Positions 50,723 to 60,802 of a DNA stretch of 64,000 bases are shown in pieces. The stretch's first letter is position 1. Every line of letters begins with the position of its first letter. The DNA is taken from contig JAPLRU010000093.1 in the NCBI GenBank assembly GCA_026399025.1, positions 50,113 through 114,112 of the forward strand, read 5' to 3'. The stretch is from Methylobacter sp. GTDB lineage: Bacteria; Pseudomonadota; Gammaproteobacteria; Methylococcales; Methylomonadaceae. The translations under genes were made by a program, and so were the position numbers. The notes beneath the pieces were generated by a model. The model was not told the DNA's origin and ran no database searches. It worked only from the letters and a program-made list of their open reading frames with translations.

Positions 50723-50959
50723 TTAAGAGATGTCGCCGGCTTTACGCAGATCGGCAAGAACGGCATCAATGCCTCTCTTGTCGATAATACGCATGGCTTT
50801 AGTGGAAATTCTGAGGCGAACCCAGCGGTTTTCGCTTTCTACCCAGAATCTGTGGTGTTGCAAATTCGGACAAAAGCGTCTTTTAGTTCTGTTGTTAGCG
50901 TGTGAAACGTTGTTACCTGTAACGGGACGCTTTCCTGTTACTTGACATACTCTGGACAT
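50723..50959 (-). CDS. rpmB: 50S ribosomal protein L28
   Basis: [34 protein letters not shown]. Confidence 0.97.
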   Translation of the reverse strand: MSRVCQVTGKRPVTGNNVSHANNRTKRRFCPNLQHHRFWVESENRWVRLRISTKAMRIIDKRGIDAVLADLRKAGDIS

Positions 50960-51149
50960 GATTAACCCCTAATGCGTGTCTAAATTCAAAAGTTAGCCGA
51001 GCTTTATACCAAAAAATCTTTTCAAGGTAAATAACAATCTATAAAATAAGACGAAAGGTGAAGAGCGAAAGGCAAAGGGCGCAACGGTTTTTTAACCTTT
51101 AGCCCGTTGCCTTTCGCCTTTTGTCCACCGTAATCATCAGGAAAAAATA

Positions 51150-52130
51150 ATGCCTATTAAACTCGGCGTGGTCATGGATTCCATCGCCCATATCAACATC
51201 AAAAAAGACACCAGTTTCGCCATGTTACTCGAAGCTCAGGCCAGAGGCTGGGAGTTGCATTATATGGAACTCAACGATCTGTTCCTGAGAAACGGCAGGG
51301 CTTATGCCAGAACGCGGACAATTAAAGTTCAGCGGGATGAAAAAAGCTGGTACGCATTTACGGCGGAGCAGGATATTTCGCTGGACGAACTGGATGTGAT
51401 CATGATGCGTAAGGACCCGCCGTTCGACCAAGAATACATTTATGCAACTTATTTGTTGGAACGTGCCGAAAGCATGGGCGTTTATGTCATCAACAAACCG
51501 CAGTCGCTACGAGATGCCAATGAAAAACTTTTTACCGCATGGTTTCCGCAATGTTGCGCGGAAACCTTGGTTGCCAGAGAGCCCGCCAGAATCAGGGAGT
51601 TCTTGCTGGAACAGGGCGAAATTATTTTAAAGCCGCTGGACGGCATGGGCGGCACTTCTATTTTCCATTTGCGTCAAGGCGATCCGAACCTTAGCGTCAT
51701 CCTGGAAACCATGACTCAATACAACAGCCGCTATGTGATGGCGCAAAAGTATCTGCCGCAAATTATAGACGGCGATAAACGTATTTTGCTGGTTAATGGC
51801 GAAGTCATTCCGTATGCTTTAGCGCGCATTCCCGCCCAAGGCGAAACTCGCGGTAATCTGGCGGCGGGCGGGCGCGCCGAAGGCCGACCATTAACCGAAC
51901 GCGACCGCTGGATTGCCAATCAAGTCGGCCCAACCTTGCGGGAAAAAGGCCTGGTTTTTGTCGGTATCGATGTGATCGGCGATACGCTGACCGAAATCAA
52001 TGTCACCAGCCCTACCTGCGTTCAGGAGCTGGATCGCCAGTTTGGACTGAATATTTGCGCCCAACTCATGGATCATATTGAAACCACTCTGACTGCACGG
52101 CTTGCGGCGCGCACCGTCGATGGCGATTAA
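51150..52130 (+). CDS. gshB: Glutathione synthetase
   Basis: LGVVMDSIAHINIKKDTSFAMLLEAQARGWELHYM; ATP-grasp GEIILKPLDGMGGTSIF. Confidence 0.97.
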   Translation: MPIKLGVVMDSIAHINIKKDTSFAMLLEAQARGWELHYMELNDLFLRNGRAYARTRTIKVQRDEKSWYAFTAEQDISLDELDVIMMRKDPPFDQEYIYATYLLERAESMGVYVINKPQSLRDANEKLFTAWFPQCCAETLVAREPARIREFLLEQGEIILKPLDGMGGTSIFHLRQGDPNLSVILETMTQYNSRYVMAQKYLPQIIDGDKRILLVNGEVIPYALARIPAQGETRGNLAAGGRAEGRPLTERDRWIANQVGPTLREKGLVFVGIDVIGDTLTEINVTSPTCVQELDRQFGLNICAQLMDHIETTLTARLAARTVDGD

Positions 52131-53011
52131 TGAGAACAGATCGGCTAATGTTTGATCCGCCTGCACCGCTATCAAGTAACGACTCATTACTGATAGCCTT
52201 ATTTCTGGCTGCGGTTATTCATGTTGCGGTGGGTTTGGGGATTAATTTTACCCTGCCGCAACATGAGCACATCAGCCGGTCAATCGACATTACTTTGGTT
52301 AATGCCCCGGTAAAAAAAGCGCCGGAAAAGACAACAGCATTGGCTCAGGAAGACCAGTTAGCTTCGGGCGAACACAACAAAAAACCGGAACCGCCGCCGC
52401 AAAAACAGCCTAGCCCAGGTAATAGCCCAACTAAACAGATAAAAAAGAGCGCGCCGGAGCATAGCGAAGCCAAACCGGCCAAAAAATTGATTACCCAGAA
52501 TACAGCGGAAAAAAAGATTGTGACTACCGACAAAACGGGGTCGGGGTATCATACTGAAAAGCCGCATCCTCAATTATCGGCGGAAATGCTCCAGCAACAA
52601 ATTACGCAATTGGGCACCGAAATCAGGCTCAACCAGCAAAGCGCCGAACAAGCCAAGATAAAATTTGTCGACTCGGTCAGCGCCCATAAATATGTCGCCG
52701 CCCAATACATGAAAGACTGGGAAGATAAGGTGGAGCGCACCGGCAATCTTAATTACCCGGAAGTGGCGGCCAAGAAAAATTTTTCCGGCACGTTAACCAT
52801 GGATGTCGGCATTAAAGCGGACGGCAGCATTTACAGCATACGCATCAACCAGTCCTCGGGAAATCCGGCCTTGGATGAAGCGGCTAAACATATTGTCCGC
52901 ATGAGTGCGCCTTTTGCTCCCTTACCCGGCGATTTGCTGAAAGAACTCGATGTTCTGGTGATTACCCGGGTTTGGAAATTCTCCGATGAATCAGGCATGA
53001 CCTCGCGATAA
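52130..53011 (+). CDS. TonB-family energy transducer
   Basis: N-terminal TM, Pro/Lys-rich linker, C-terminal TonB domain (YPEVAAKKNFSGTLTMDVGIKADGSIYSIRINQSSG). Confidence 0.88.
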   Translation: MRTDRLMFDPPAPLSSNDSLLIALFLAAVIHVAVGLGINFTLPQHEHISRSIDITLVNAPVKKAPEKTTALAQEDQLASGEHNKKPEPPPQKQPSPGNSPTKQIKKSAPEHSEAKPAKKLITQNTAEKKIVTTDKTGSGYHTEKPHPQLSAEMLQQQITQLGTEIRLNQQSAEQAKIKFVDSVSAHKYVAAQYMKDWEDKVERTGNLNYPEVAAKKNFSGTLTMDVGIKADGSIYSIRINQSSGNPALDEAAKHIVRMSAPFAPLPGDLLKELDVLVITRVWKFSDESGMTSR

Positions 53012-53051
53012 ACAGTTGCTTAAGCCGCCATAACCTTTGATACTAAGACCT

Positions 53052-53615
53052 ATGAACCAAGCTACTTACTTAAATAACCAGTTTATTATCGCCATGCCCA
53101 CTCTGGCCGATCCTAACTTTTTTCACACCGTTGCCTATTTGTGCCAGCATAATGAAGACGGCGCTTTAGGCATTGTCATTAACAGGCCGATGGACATGAA
53201 GCTGGGCGAAATTTTCAAGCAAATGGAAATCAACGTGACTTCGCTCGCTTCAACTGAAGTCCCTGTTTTCGCCGGCGGTCCGGTGCAACAAGAGCGCGGC
53301 TTCGTGGTGCATACGGCGGGTGGCGATTGGCATGCGACCATGGCGATTTCAGAGACGCTGTCACTGACCACGTCCCGCGATGTGCTTGAAGCCATTGCCG
53401 TCGGCGAAGGCCCCGAGCAGTATCTGATCGCTTTGGGCTATGCCGGCTGGGGCGCGGGACAATTGGAAAAAGAAATCATGGATAATGCTTGGCTCAATAC
53501 CCCCTGCGGTGAGCAGGTTTTGTTCGACACCCCCGTTAATTTGCGCTGGAGCGCGGCGGCCAACCAGATCGGTATTGATATTAACCAGCTGACCGCTCCG
53601 GCAGGACATGGTTAA
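53052..53615 (+). CDS. YqgE/AlgH family protein
   Basis: NQFIIAMPTLADPNFFHTVAYLCQHNEDGALGIVINRP. Confidence 0.95.
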   Translation: MNQATYLNNQFIIAMPTLADPNFFHTVAYLCQHNEDGALGIVINRPMDMKLGEIFKQMEINVTSLASTEVPVFAGGPVQQERGFVVHTAGGDWHATMAISETLSLTTSRDVLEAIAVGEGPEQYLIALGYAGWGAGQLEKEIMDNAWLNTPCGEQVLFDTPVNLRWSAAANQIGIDINQLTAPAGHG

Positions 53616-54072
53616 GCACGATCCGTTACAAGCTAAAGCCACTACCGATACCTACTTGGGTTTTGACTTCGGCAACAAAAAAATAGGCGTGGCCGTCGGT
53701 CAATCGACCACCACCAGCGCAAGTCCGCTACAAACCATCCGTTCGATCAATCAAAATCCCAACTGGGAAATCATCGGCAAGCTGATACAAGAATGGCGCC
53801 CGGCCGGTTTAGTCGTCGGTATATCCAAACAGGCCGATGGCTCGGACAACCCTATAACACCTCGCATGTTAAAATTTTGCAGGCAGTTGGAAGGGCGTTA
53901 TCAACTGCCTGTTTTTCAACAAGACGAAACTTTGTCGACCTTTGAGGCCAAGCAAATGTTGTTCGATGAAGTCAGCGTCAGTGCAAGCAAGCTTTGGCAA
54001 GTGCAAGACCAACTCGCCGCCCAACTTATCTTGCAAACCTGGCTCAACGACCGTATCAAAAGGACTATTTAA
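53608..54072 (+). CDS. ruvX: Putative pre-16S rRNA nuclease/Holliday junction resolvase YqgF (RuvX)
   Basis: YLGFDFGNKKIGVAVGQ... VGISKQADGSDNPITPRMLKFCRQL. Confidence 0.94.
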   Translation: MVKHDPLQAKATTDTYLGFDFGNKKIGVAVGQSTTTSASPLQTIRSINQNPNWEIIGKLIQEWRPAGLVVGISKQADGSDNPITPRMLKFCRQLEGRYQLPVFQQDETLSTFEAKQMLFDEVSVSASKLWQVQDQLAAQLILQTWLNDRIKRTI

Positions 54073-54585
54073 GTGTTAGAAATTTCCGAATTACTCAATA
54101 ACCTGGAAGCCGAGTTAAAGCGTGTTATCGATCAGAGGCAATTGGTTAATCCGATCATGATCGGTATTCGCACCGGCGGCGTCTGGATCGCCGAGCACAT
54201 GCATCGGCGTTTAAATATCGGCGAGCCCTTGGGGCTGCTGGACATTTCTTTTTATCGGGATGATTTTTCGCAAATCGGGGTCAGTCCCAATGTCAAACCC
54301 AGCCAGCTGCCGACCCACATTGACGGCCGTAATATCATCTTGATTGACGATGTTTTTTACACAGGCCGCACAACGCGCGCCGCGCTGAATGAAATTTTCG
54401 ATTACGGTCGGCCGAATCAGGTGGTTCTGGCGGTATTGATAGAACGCGACGGCCGGCAAATTCCGCTGCGACCCGATTGCGTCGGCGCCGCTATTACCTT
54501 AACCGCGGGGCAGCGAATCAATTTGACCGGACCGGAACCTTTGGCTATTTCTTTGCAAACTGTTGATGTGCCGCATAAGCCATGA
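54073..54585 (+). CDS. pyrR: PyrR bifunctional regulator/uracil phosphoribosyltransferase
   Basis: PIMIGIRTGGVWIAEHMHRRL, IILIDDVFYTGRTTRAALNEIFDYGRP. Confidence 0.93.
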   Translation: MLEISELLNNLEAELKRVIDQRQLVNPIMIGIRTGGVWIAEHMHRRLNIGEPLGLLDISFYRDDFSQIGVSPNVKPSQLPTHIDGRNIILIDDVFYTGRTTRAALNEIFDYGRPNQVVLAVLIERDGRQIPLRPDCVGAAITLTAGQRINLTGPEPLAISLQTVDVPHKP

Positions 54586-54675
54586 TTGATGAGAGAGGCT
54601 TCAAGGCTTGCTCCGGAAGCGGTCTGTAATACAGTTCTATTGACTGAACAACCACACCGGCGGGCGATTGTTCAG

Positions 54676-55548
54676 TCAGCGCAGCCAATAATCCACCGCC
54701 AAGCCTGCAAAGACGGCCAAGCCGAACCAGTTACTGTTTAAAAAGGCCTTGAAACAAAGCGCTTTTTCCCGGTGAAAAATCAATTTTTGTTGATAAACCG
54801 ACAAGCCCGCCGCGATTAAAACACCGCCGTAATAAGGCCAACCGGCATGAGCCATCTGCCCTACGACCATCAGCAGGCCGATGATGACGAGCTGCAAACC
54901 GGCCATAATGTGACGGTCGTAAGCACCGAACAGTATAGCGGTTGATTTAACGCCTATTTTTAAATCGTCATCCTTATCAACCATCGCATACATGGTGTCA
55001 TAAACCAATGCCCATAGCACCACGGCTAAGTACATCACCCAGGCTACCGGCGGGATGGCGTTTATCTGCGCGGAAAAAGCCATCGGCACCGCCCAGCCGA
55101 AAGCAATGCCCAAATAGGCTTGCGGCAACTGGGTGTAACGCTTCATAAACGGGTAACTGGCCGCCAGGAATGCGGCTATAAACGACAGCATGATGGTGTA
55201 GATATTCAGCAACAGCACCAAGCAAAAAGCGCATAAACACAGAACTGCAAAAAGGATCAGCGCTTCCTTGGGCTTAACCTTGCCGGCGGCGATAGGCCGT
55301 TGTTTGGTGCGTTGCACATGAGGGTCGAAATCACGGTCGGCATAATCGTTAATTACGCAACCGGCCGCCCTCATCAAAACGACGCCCAGACAAAACACAG
55401 TCAAAATCAGCCCGTCCGGTTTGCCGTCGCCGGCGACCCACAGCGCCCATAATGCCGGCCATAATAAAATCAGGATGCCGATAGGCTTATCGAAGCGCGC
55501 CAACAACCAATATTGCTTAATTCGATCCTTTGCATTGTCTATAACCAT
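54676..55548 (-). CDS. ubiA: 4-hydroxybenzoate octaprenyltransferase
   Basis: [52 protein letters not shown]. Confidence 0.96.
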   Translation of the reverse strand: MVIDNAKDRIKQYWLLARFDKPIGILILLWPALWALWVAGDGKPDGLILTVFCLGVVLMRAAGCVINDYADRDFDPHVQRTKQRPIAAGKVKPKEALILFAVLCLCAFCLVLLLNIYTIMLSFIAAFLAASYPFMKRYTQLPQAYLGIAFGWAVPMAFSAQINAIPPVAWVMYLAVVLWALVYDTMYAMVDKDDDLKIGVKSTAILFGAYDRHIMAGLQLVIIGLLMVVGQMAHAGWPYYGGVLIAAGLSVYQQKLIFHREKALCFKAFLNSNWFGLAVFAGLAVDYWLR

Positions 55549-55618
55549 GGCCGCTACCGTTTCCAAAGCGTAATTTATTAAAAACGCCATTATAGAGCCC
55601 AAAGTGAATAAAGCGACA

Positions 55619-55720
55619 TCGTTCCCACGCTCCGGCGTGGGAATGCCGAAGTACCGCTCTAGCGGTACGGGACGCAGGAGCGTCCCTCACTGCATTCCCA
55701 CGCCGGAGCGCGGGAACGAT
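55619..55720. repeat. REP-like nested palindromic element (GTTCCCACGCTCC family)
   Basis: gttcccacgctccggcgtgggaatgc ... gcattcccacgccggagcgcgggaac. Confidence 0.8.
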
Positions 55721-56025
55721 AGCAGACCCTCTCCAGACTTTGCGTCGCTATATTAATTCTGGGCTCTATATAGCTTTTTGGTTGCTGCCCGGTATTTAGA
55801 AAATAGAGCGCGGATGGTTATGATTAATGCGGATTTTTGATGGCTTATCCGTGTTTATCACGATCATCTGTGGAATAGCCGAGTCGCTACGAAAAAACCA
55901 AAGTGCGCGCCGTTAACAAGAAATACACTGAGGCATCGACAAGCCGCAGCACCGATTTTAGTTAAGCAAGCCGGTACAAACTGTAATAAGATAGCCGCAG
56001 TTTTTATTTTAATAAGAGTTACTTT

Positions 56026-56361
56026 ATGCGACGTTTTCTCCTACTGAGTTTACTGGCCTTTCCGGTCTATGCCGTCGATGAGCAACCGCCAGAGCTTGAA
56101 GCCGTGCCGGAGGCGCCGGAACCGCCTTTGCCGATACAAAACGGCGAAACCATGGAGCCCGACATTACCATTATCCGTAAAGGTAAAGACACCATTCAGG
56201 AATATCGCCGCAGCGGCAGGCTTTATATGATCAAAGTCATACCGGCGGTCGGTCCGCCTTATTATTTTATCGACACCAATGGCGACGGCAAAATGGATGT
56301 GCGCCGCAGCGATCTGGACAGGGATTCCGATATTAATATGTGGAAATTGCTGGAATGGTAA
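56026..56361 (+). CDS. DUF2782-family small exported protein
   Basis: EPDITIIRKGKDTIQEYRRSGRLYMIKVIPAVGPPYYFIDTNGDG. Confidence 0.85.
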   Translation: MRRFLLLSLLAFPVYAVDEQPPELEAVPEAPEPPLPIQNGETMEPDITIIRKGKDTIQEYRRSGRLYMIKVIPAVGPPYYFIDTNGDGKMDVRRSDLDRDSDINMWKLLEW

Positions 56362-56375
56362 ACGCTTAAACTTCC

Positions 56376-57344
56376 GTGTCGGTATTTACTCGCATCACAC
56401 GCCCGCAACTCGATCAATTCTTTAGCGCTTACAACCTCGGTGAAGTCGTCGGTTTTGAAGGCATAACGGACGGCATAGACAACACCAATTATTCGGTCAG
56501 CACGACGCAAGGCGGTTTTATTCTGACCTTGTTCGAGTCGCTGACGACCGATGAGTTGCCGCATTTTGTAAAACTGTTGTCGCATCTGGATAAAAACAAG
56601 CTGCCTTGCCCCTCTCCTCAAAGCGACCGGCAAGGAAAATCGTTGCGTCAGCTGAACGGCAAACCGGCTGCGGTGTTCGCGCGGTTATCCGGGGCATCGA
56701 CGACAACGCCATCGGTTTTGCAGTGCCGGGAAATCGGTTTGCAACTGGCCGCTTTGCATCGCTGCACGCAAGGCTATGTTTTTCCGATAAAAAACGGCAA
56801 TGATTTAAGCTGGTGCGGAACGGTACTTAATAAAATCAGCGACTATTTATCAGCAACAGACCGCCGCTTGATTGATGACGAGCTGGCTTTTCAAGCGGAA
56901 AACGGCCAGGCTAATTTGCCGTCAGGCGTTATTCATGCCGACCTGTTTCGGGATAATGTGTTATTTGTCGATGGGCGGCTCAGCGGTTTGCTGGATTTTT
57001 ACAGCGCCTGCACCGATGTTTTGCTGTTTGACATTGCGGTAACGGCTAATGATTGGTGCTGCGATAACGGGGTGGTTAACACTGAAAAACTTACCGCGTT
57101 GTTAGCCGCTTATGAAAGCCTGAGACCCTTGGAGCCGCAGGAAAAACGCCAGTGGCCGATTATGCTCAGGGCGGCGGCGTTGCGTTTTTGGCTGTCGCGC
57201 TTGGAGCATCAGTGCTATCCCCGTCCCGGCGAAATAACGCAGCAAAAGGATCCTCTGTTTTTTCGGCGGATATTACTGCAACACCGGCAACAGACTTATC
57301 TATCGGGTAACGAAAATATTTTTAACCTTAGGAGCATCGCATGA
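56376..57344 (+). CDS. thrB: Homoserine kinase (APH-fold ThrB)
   Basis: YNLGEVVGFEGITDGIDNTNYSVSTTQGGFILTLFE; SGVIHADLFRDNVLFVDGRLSGLLDFYSACTD. Confidence 0.94.
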   Translation: MSVFTRITRPQLDQFFSAYNLGEVVGFEGITDGIDNTNYSVSTTQGGFILTLFESLTTDELPHFVKLLSHLDKNKLPCPSPQSDRQGKSLRQLNGKPAAVFARLSGASTTTPSVLQCREIGLQLAALHRCTQGYVFPIKNGNDLSWCGTVLNKISDYLSATDRRLIDDELAFQAENGQANLPSGVIHADLFRDNVLFVDGRLSGLLDFYSACTDVLLFDIAVTANDWCCDNGVVNTEKLTALLAAYESLRPLEPQEKRQWPIMLRAAALRFWLSRLEHQCYPRPGEITQQKDPLFFRRILLQHRQQTYLSGNENIFNLRSIA

Positions 57345-57703
57345 TTAAGTTTTTTCACCTCATCTTTATTTTATTGTCCATCTCCAGTTTTGTCGGCCGG
57401 GTTTATCTGGCCGAAAAGCGTCCGGAAATGCTGGAGCAAAAATGGATCAAAATCGGCCCGCATATCATCAACAGCTTGTTGTTGCTGACCGGCTTTGCCT
57501 TGGTTTTTCAAGGTTCCTGGTTGTCAGGCGAATACGGCTGGATTGTCGCTAAACTCATCGCTTTGCTGGGATATGTCGGCTTGGGCATTGTGGCGATCAA
57601 GCGTCAGGGCGAACTGCGCTGGAAAGCTTTTGCGGGCGCTATAGCTTGCTTTGTTTACATCATAACCGTAGCGGTCAGCAAAAATATATTCATCTTCTTT
57701 TAG
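57341..57703 (+). CDS. SirB2-like membrane protein
   Basis: Four TM; FFHLIFILLSISSFVGRVYL...KIGPHIINSLLLLTGFAL. Confidence 0.75.
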   Translation: MIKFFHLIFILLSISSFVGRVYLAEKRPEMLEQKWIKIGPHIINSLLLLTGFALVFQGSWLSGEYGWIVAKLIALLGYVGLGIVAIKRQGELRWKAFAGAIACFVYIITVAVSKNIFIFF

Positions 57704-57719
57704 CCGCCAAAAAGCGCGC

Positions 57720-58544
57720 TTACAAAACAAACTCAATGCCACTGATGTGTTGATCCAGCCAATATAAAACGTCCTTGCCTTGATGAAACTCGGTTTCATC
57801 GAAGTCAAGGGCTTGGTTGTGACTTAAGATTGCCCAGCGGGACAGTCGGCTTTTTAACTGTCCCTGTTCGCTGACCGTAAAATGATAGCGTTGTGTCAGT
57901 TGTTTAATCAGTTGGAGTTCAGGCGCCGTTATCGTTCTCGCCAAACGGCTTAATTCCGCCAACACTATTTCAATCGTTGCAACATGAGCGCCCATCAATA
58001 AAGCCACCTGCTTGGCTTCTATATTTTCGGCAGACGATGATTCATTATCCGAAATAACTTTCAGGCATTGGATTAATTCACCTGACGAAAACCGTGCCGC
58101 AGTTTCATAAAAGGCAGACGCTTCCATGTCGTAAACGCAGTCCGGAGCGTAGTTAAGTTGCGGCTTCGATACGGTGTGAAGACTTGCGGTGGGACAAGGC
58201 GGTTTGAAAACCAGCGGCGGATAATAGCTTTTGCCGACATCAACGTCGGTGATTTTGTCGATTAAAAACAACGTGCCCAAATCGTGATTTTGATGACCGG
58301 CAATACCGATATTGATCAGCACCGGATGTTCAACCGAAGCAAACAGCGCCTGAGAGTAAGCGACTCCGGCAGCCATCGCGTTTTTCCCCAGTCCGGTTAC
58401 CGTCAGGCATAGTTCCTGATTAAAATACAACGCAAACGGCTGAATCGTCGTGGCTTTTTTTAAACGGAAATACTCGACCAACGGCTTGGCCTCGCAAGGC
58501 AGGGCGGCGTAGATAAAAATCCGGCAAGGGCTTTGTCGATTCAT
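57720..58544 (-). CDS. Phosphorylase-superfamily (nucleosidase-like) protein
   Basis: FIYAALPCEAKPLVEYF, VTGLGKNAMAAGVAY, INIGIAGHQNHDLGTLFLIDKI, VYDMEASAFYETA. Confidence 0.75.
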   Translation of the reverse strand: MNRQSPCRIFIYAALPCEAKPLVEYFRLKKATTIQPFALYFNQELCLTVTGLGKNAMAAGVAYSQALFASVEHPVLINIGIAGHQNHDLGTLFLIDKITDVDVGKSYYPPLVFKPPCPTASLHTVSKPQLNYAPDCVYDMEASAFYETAARFSSGELIQCLKVISDNESSSAENIEAKQVALLMGAHVATIEIVLAELSRLARTITAPELQLIKQLTQRYHFTVSEQGQLKSRLSRWAILSHNQALDFDETEFHQGKDVLYWLDQHISGIEFVL

Positions 58545-58596
58545 AAAACGAAATGCCGCGTAGGCTAAAACGGCACTGTTTTTGTAGCGATAGTGT

Positions 58597-59574
58597 TTAT
58601 TTCTTGTCCTGCATCACATGAAAAGCGTCGGCATAAATATCGGCTATTGAGGCGCCTTTCATAAACGCCATTCTTTTGCTCTGATTGACCATTTCAGGAT
58701 GTCCGCACAGAAAAACCCGCCATCCCTTTAAAGTCTCTATCGACGATAAAGCAATATCATGGGCGCGGCCTTTAACATGATCCGATTCACTAGCGTCTCC
58801 TGAAACACAGGACGTGTAGTGAAAATTATCGAACTCTGCGGCGAGTTCGCGCATTTCCTCAACAAAATACAGGCCGTTAAGGTCGCGGCTACCGTGATAT
58901 AAATGGATAGGACCTGAATGGTCCTGGGCCAAAGCGTCGGCAAGAATACCGTAAAGCGGGGCCAGACCGCTGCCGGTTCCAATCAACATTAAAGGTTGCT
59001 CGGCGCGTCCGGACAGATAATGACACGATCCCTGCGCTTCCGAGAGCGTTAACTGAGCGCCCGGCTCCAATTCATCATGCACCCAGCTGCTGAATTGACC
59101 GTTCGGTAAGCGGCGAATATGAAATTCCAGAATGTTGTCATTCTTGGGAATATTCGCAATCGAATAACTGCGGGTTAAGCCGTCGGCTCGTTTTAAATTA
59201 ACAAACTGACCGGCGAAAAAATTAAACGGCGTTTGGTATTCTAAAACCAAGCGGATGATGTCGGGCGTCAACCGCTGTTTTTTGATAACACCGGCTTCAA
59301 TCGAAGCGCCTTGTTGATTGGGCAAGGCGACGGTCATATTCCGCTCGGGACGGCAAACGCAAGCCAGAAAGTATTTCTGCTTTTGCAGCGTATCTTTAAG
59401 GCCGACTTGGGCCGAAGCAGGTGGAGAATTATCAAGACTGCGCATTAAGCAGGCTTGGCAAAGGCCTTGACGGCAACCGTTAGGCACCTTTACATTTTCC
59501 CTTAACAAAGTTTCCAACACCGTCTCATCGGGTTGACAGGAAAATGTTGATTCGCCGATAGTTATGCTTCGCAT
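58597..59574 (-). CDS. 2Fe-2S ferredoxin plus FNR-type reductase
   Basis: NGCRQGLCQACLMRS, YFLACVCRPERNMTV, RSYSIANIP, LIGTGSGLAPLYGI. Confidence 0.9.
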   Translation of the reverse strand: MRSITIGESTFSCQPDETVLETLLRENVKVPNGCRQGLCQACLMRSLDNSPPASAQVGLKDTLQKQKYFLACVCRPERNMTVALPNQQGASIEAGVIKKQRLTPDIIRLVLEYQTPFNFFAGQFVNLKRADGLTRSYSIANIPKNDNILEFHIRRLPNGQFSSWVHDELEPGAQLTLSEAQGSCHYLSGRAEQPLMLIGTGSGLAPLYGILADALAQDHSGPIHLYHGSRDLNGLYFVEEMRELAAEFDNFHYTSCVSGDASESDHVKGRAHDIALSSIETLKGWRVFLCGHPEMVNQSKRMAFMKGASIADIYADAFHVMQDKK

Positions 59575-59595
59575 GGTCTCCACCTGGTATTTCAG

Positions 59596-59994
59596 TTATT
59601 TGCCGAGTACGTCGTTGCGGGTGCTTTCCGCAATGGCTGCCGCTTGGCCGATCAGTTCCGCCGGTACATTGAGTTCGGTTAATGTTGCGCCCAGATGCTC
59701 CATGACCGCATCAAAGTGGCTTGCATTCAAACCCATTTTCACTAAACGCGCATGAGCATTGCGCATATCTTGGCCGTTGTAATTATTTGGACCGCCAAAT
59801 GCCATGGTCAAAAAGGCCTTTTGCTTGGCGGCTTGTTTTTCCATATCGGAATTGTCGAAAAAACGGTTAATACGGTAATCCCCCAGGACTTTGCGGTAGA
59901 AAATGTCTACCGCAGCATTAACAGCCGCTTCGCCGCCTAATTTTTCATAGAGTGTTTGATCCGGGCTTGCAGTTGTTTCTTGTGATTCGCTCAT
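59596..59994 (-). CDS. Truncated hemoglobin (group I)
   Basis: LYEKLGGEAAVNAAVDIFYRKVLGDYRINRFFDNSDMEKQAAKQKAFLTMAFGGPNNYNGQDMRNAHARLV. Confidence 0.95.
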   Translation of the reverse strand: MSESQETTASPDQTLYEKLGGEAAVNAAVDIFYRKVLGDYRINRFFDNSDMEKQAAKQKAFLTMAFGGPNNYNGQDMRNAHARLVKMGLNASHFDAVMEHLGATLTELNVPAELIGQAAAIAESTRNDVLGK

Positions 59995-60163
59995 CGTTGT
60001 CTCCAGTATGTAGAATAATTATTCTTATTTTAAGCATAATTTGCTCGGCGCGAAGTGTATAACAACAGACGGATTTATGCTATATAAAACTTTTACAAGT
60101 TATAAGTGTCATAATAAAGTATTATGACCTTTGCGTCGTTAACAAAAAGTCATAAGGAACAGG

Positions 60164-60802
60164 ATGAACCCGTTAATACTTCAAAAAATAAGCCCTCGCC
60201 AACATCAGATACTTGAACATTTGTTGGCGAACCGGAATGGCTTGAGTGTTGATGAACTGGCGAAAGCGCTGGATATTTCAAGAACCGGCGTGCAACAGCA
60301 CTTCGTTGTTCTGGAACGGGACGGCTACATTAAAAAAAGCACCTTCAATAAAACGGCCGGGCGTCCGGTGACCATTTACGTTATCACCGACCAAGGCCAT
60401 AACTATTTCCCGAAACAATACGCCTGGTTTTCAGAATTAATTGTTAACGACTTGCTGCAGGAAATCGGCCCCGAACGCTTTAAAGCCTATCTGCAAAAGT
60501 TGGCCGGCAAGCTGGCGGCACAGCTGCGTGACAAAGTCGATGGAAAGAATTTAAATCAACGCGTTAAGGCCTTGGCCTCGATCATGACCGATCTGGGCTT
60601 TCAAATAAAAGTAGAGTGGGAGCCGGGCACTGAAAATGTGAATATTCAGGCTTGTAATTGCATTTATCACGATTTGGCGCAGAAACATCACGAGATCTGC
60701 GAGTTCGATTTGGCGCTGATGTCGTCATTGCTGGACAAAGAGGTTGAACAATTAAGCTGCATGGCTAAGGGCGATTGCAACTGTCGCTTTAATATCAAAT
60801 AG
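60164..60802 (+). CDS. Winged-helix regulator with C-terminal Cys cluster (SufR-like, putative Fe-S)
   Basis: N-terminal HTH (LSVDELAKALDISRTGVQQHFVVLERDGYI); C-term ACNCIYHDLAQKHHEIC...CMAKGDCNCRF. Confidence 0.82.
   Translation: MNPLILQKISPRQHQILEHLLANRNGLSVDELAKALDISRTGVQQHFVVLERDGYIKKSTFNKTAGRPVTIYVITDQGHNYFPKQYAWFSELIVNDLLQEIGPERFKAYLQKLAGKLAAQLRDKVDGKNLNQRVKALASIMTDLGFQIKVEWEPGTENVNIQACNCIYHDLAQKHHEICEFDLALMSSLLDKEVEQLSCMAKGDCNCRFNIK

Noticed and set aside
57720-58544. Second effector of the GTPase conflict system
   Set aside because: Also phosphorylase superfamily but no EAD-like tail and lies among housekeeping genes; more likely a metabolic nucleosidase.
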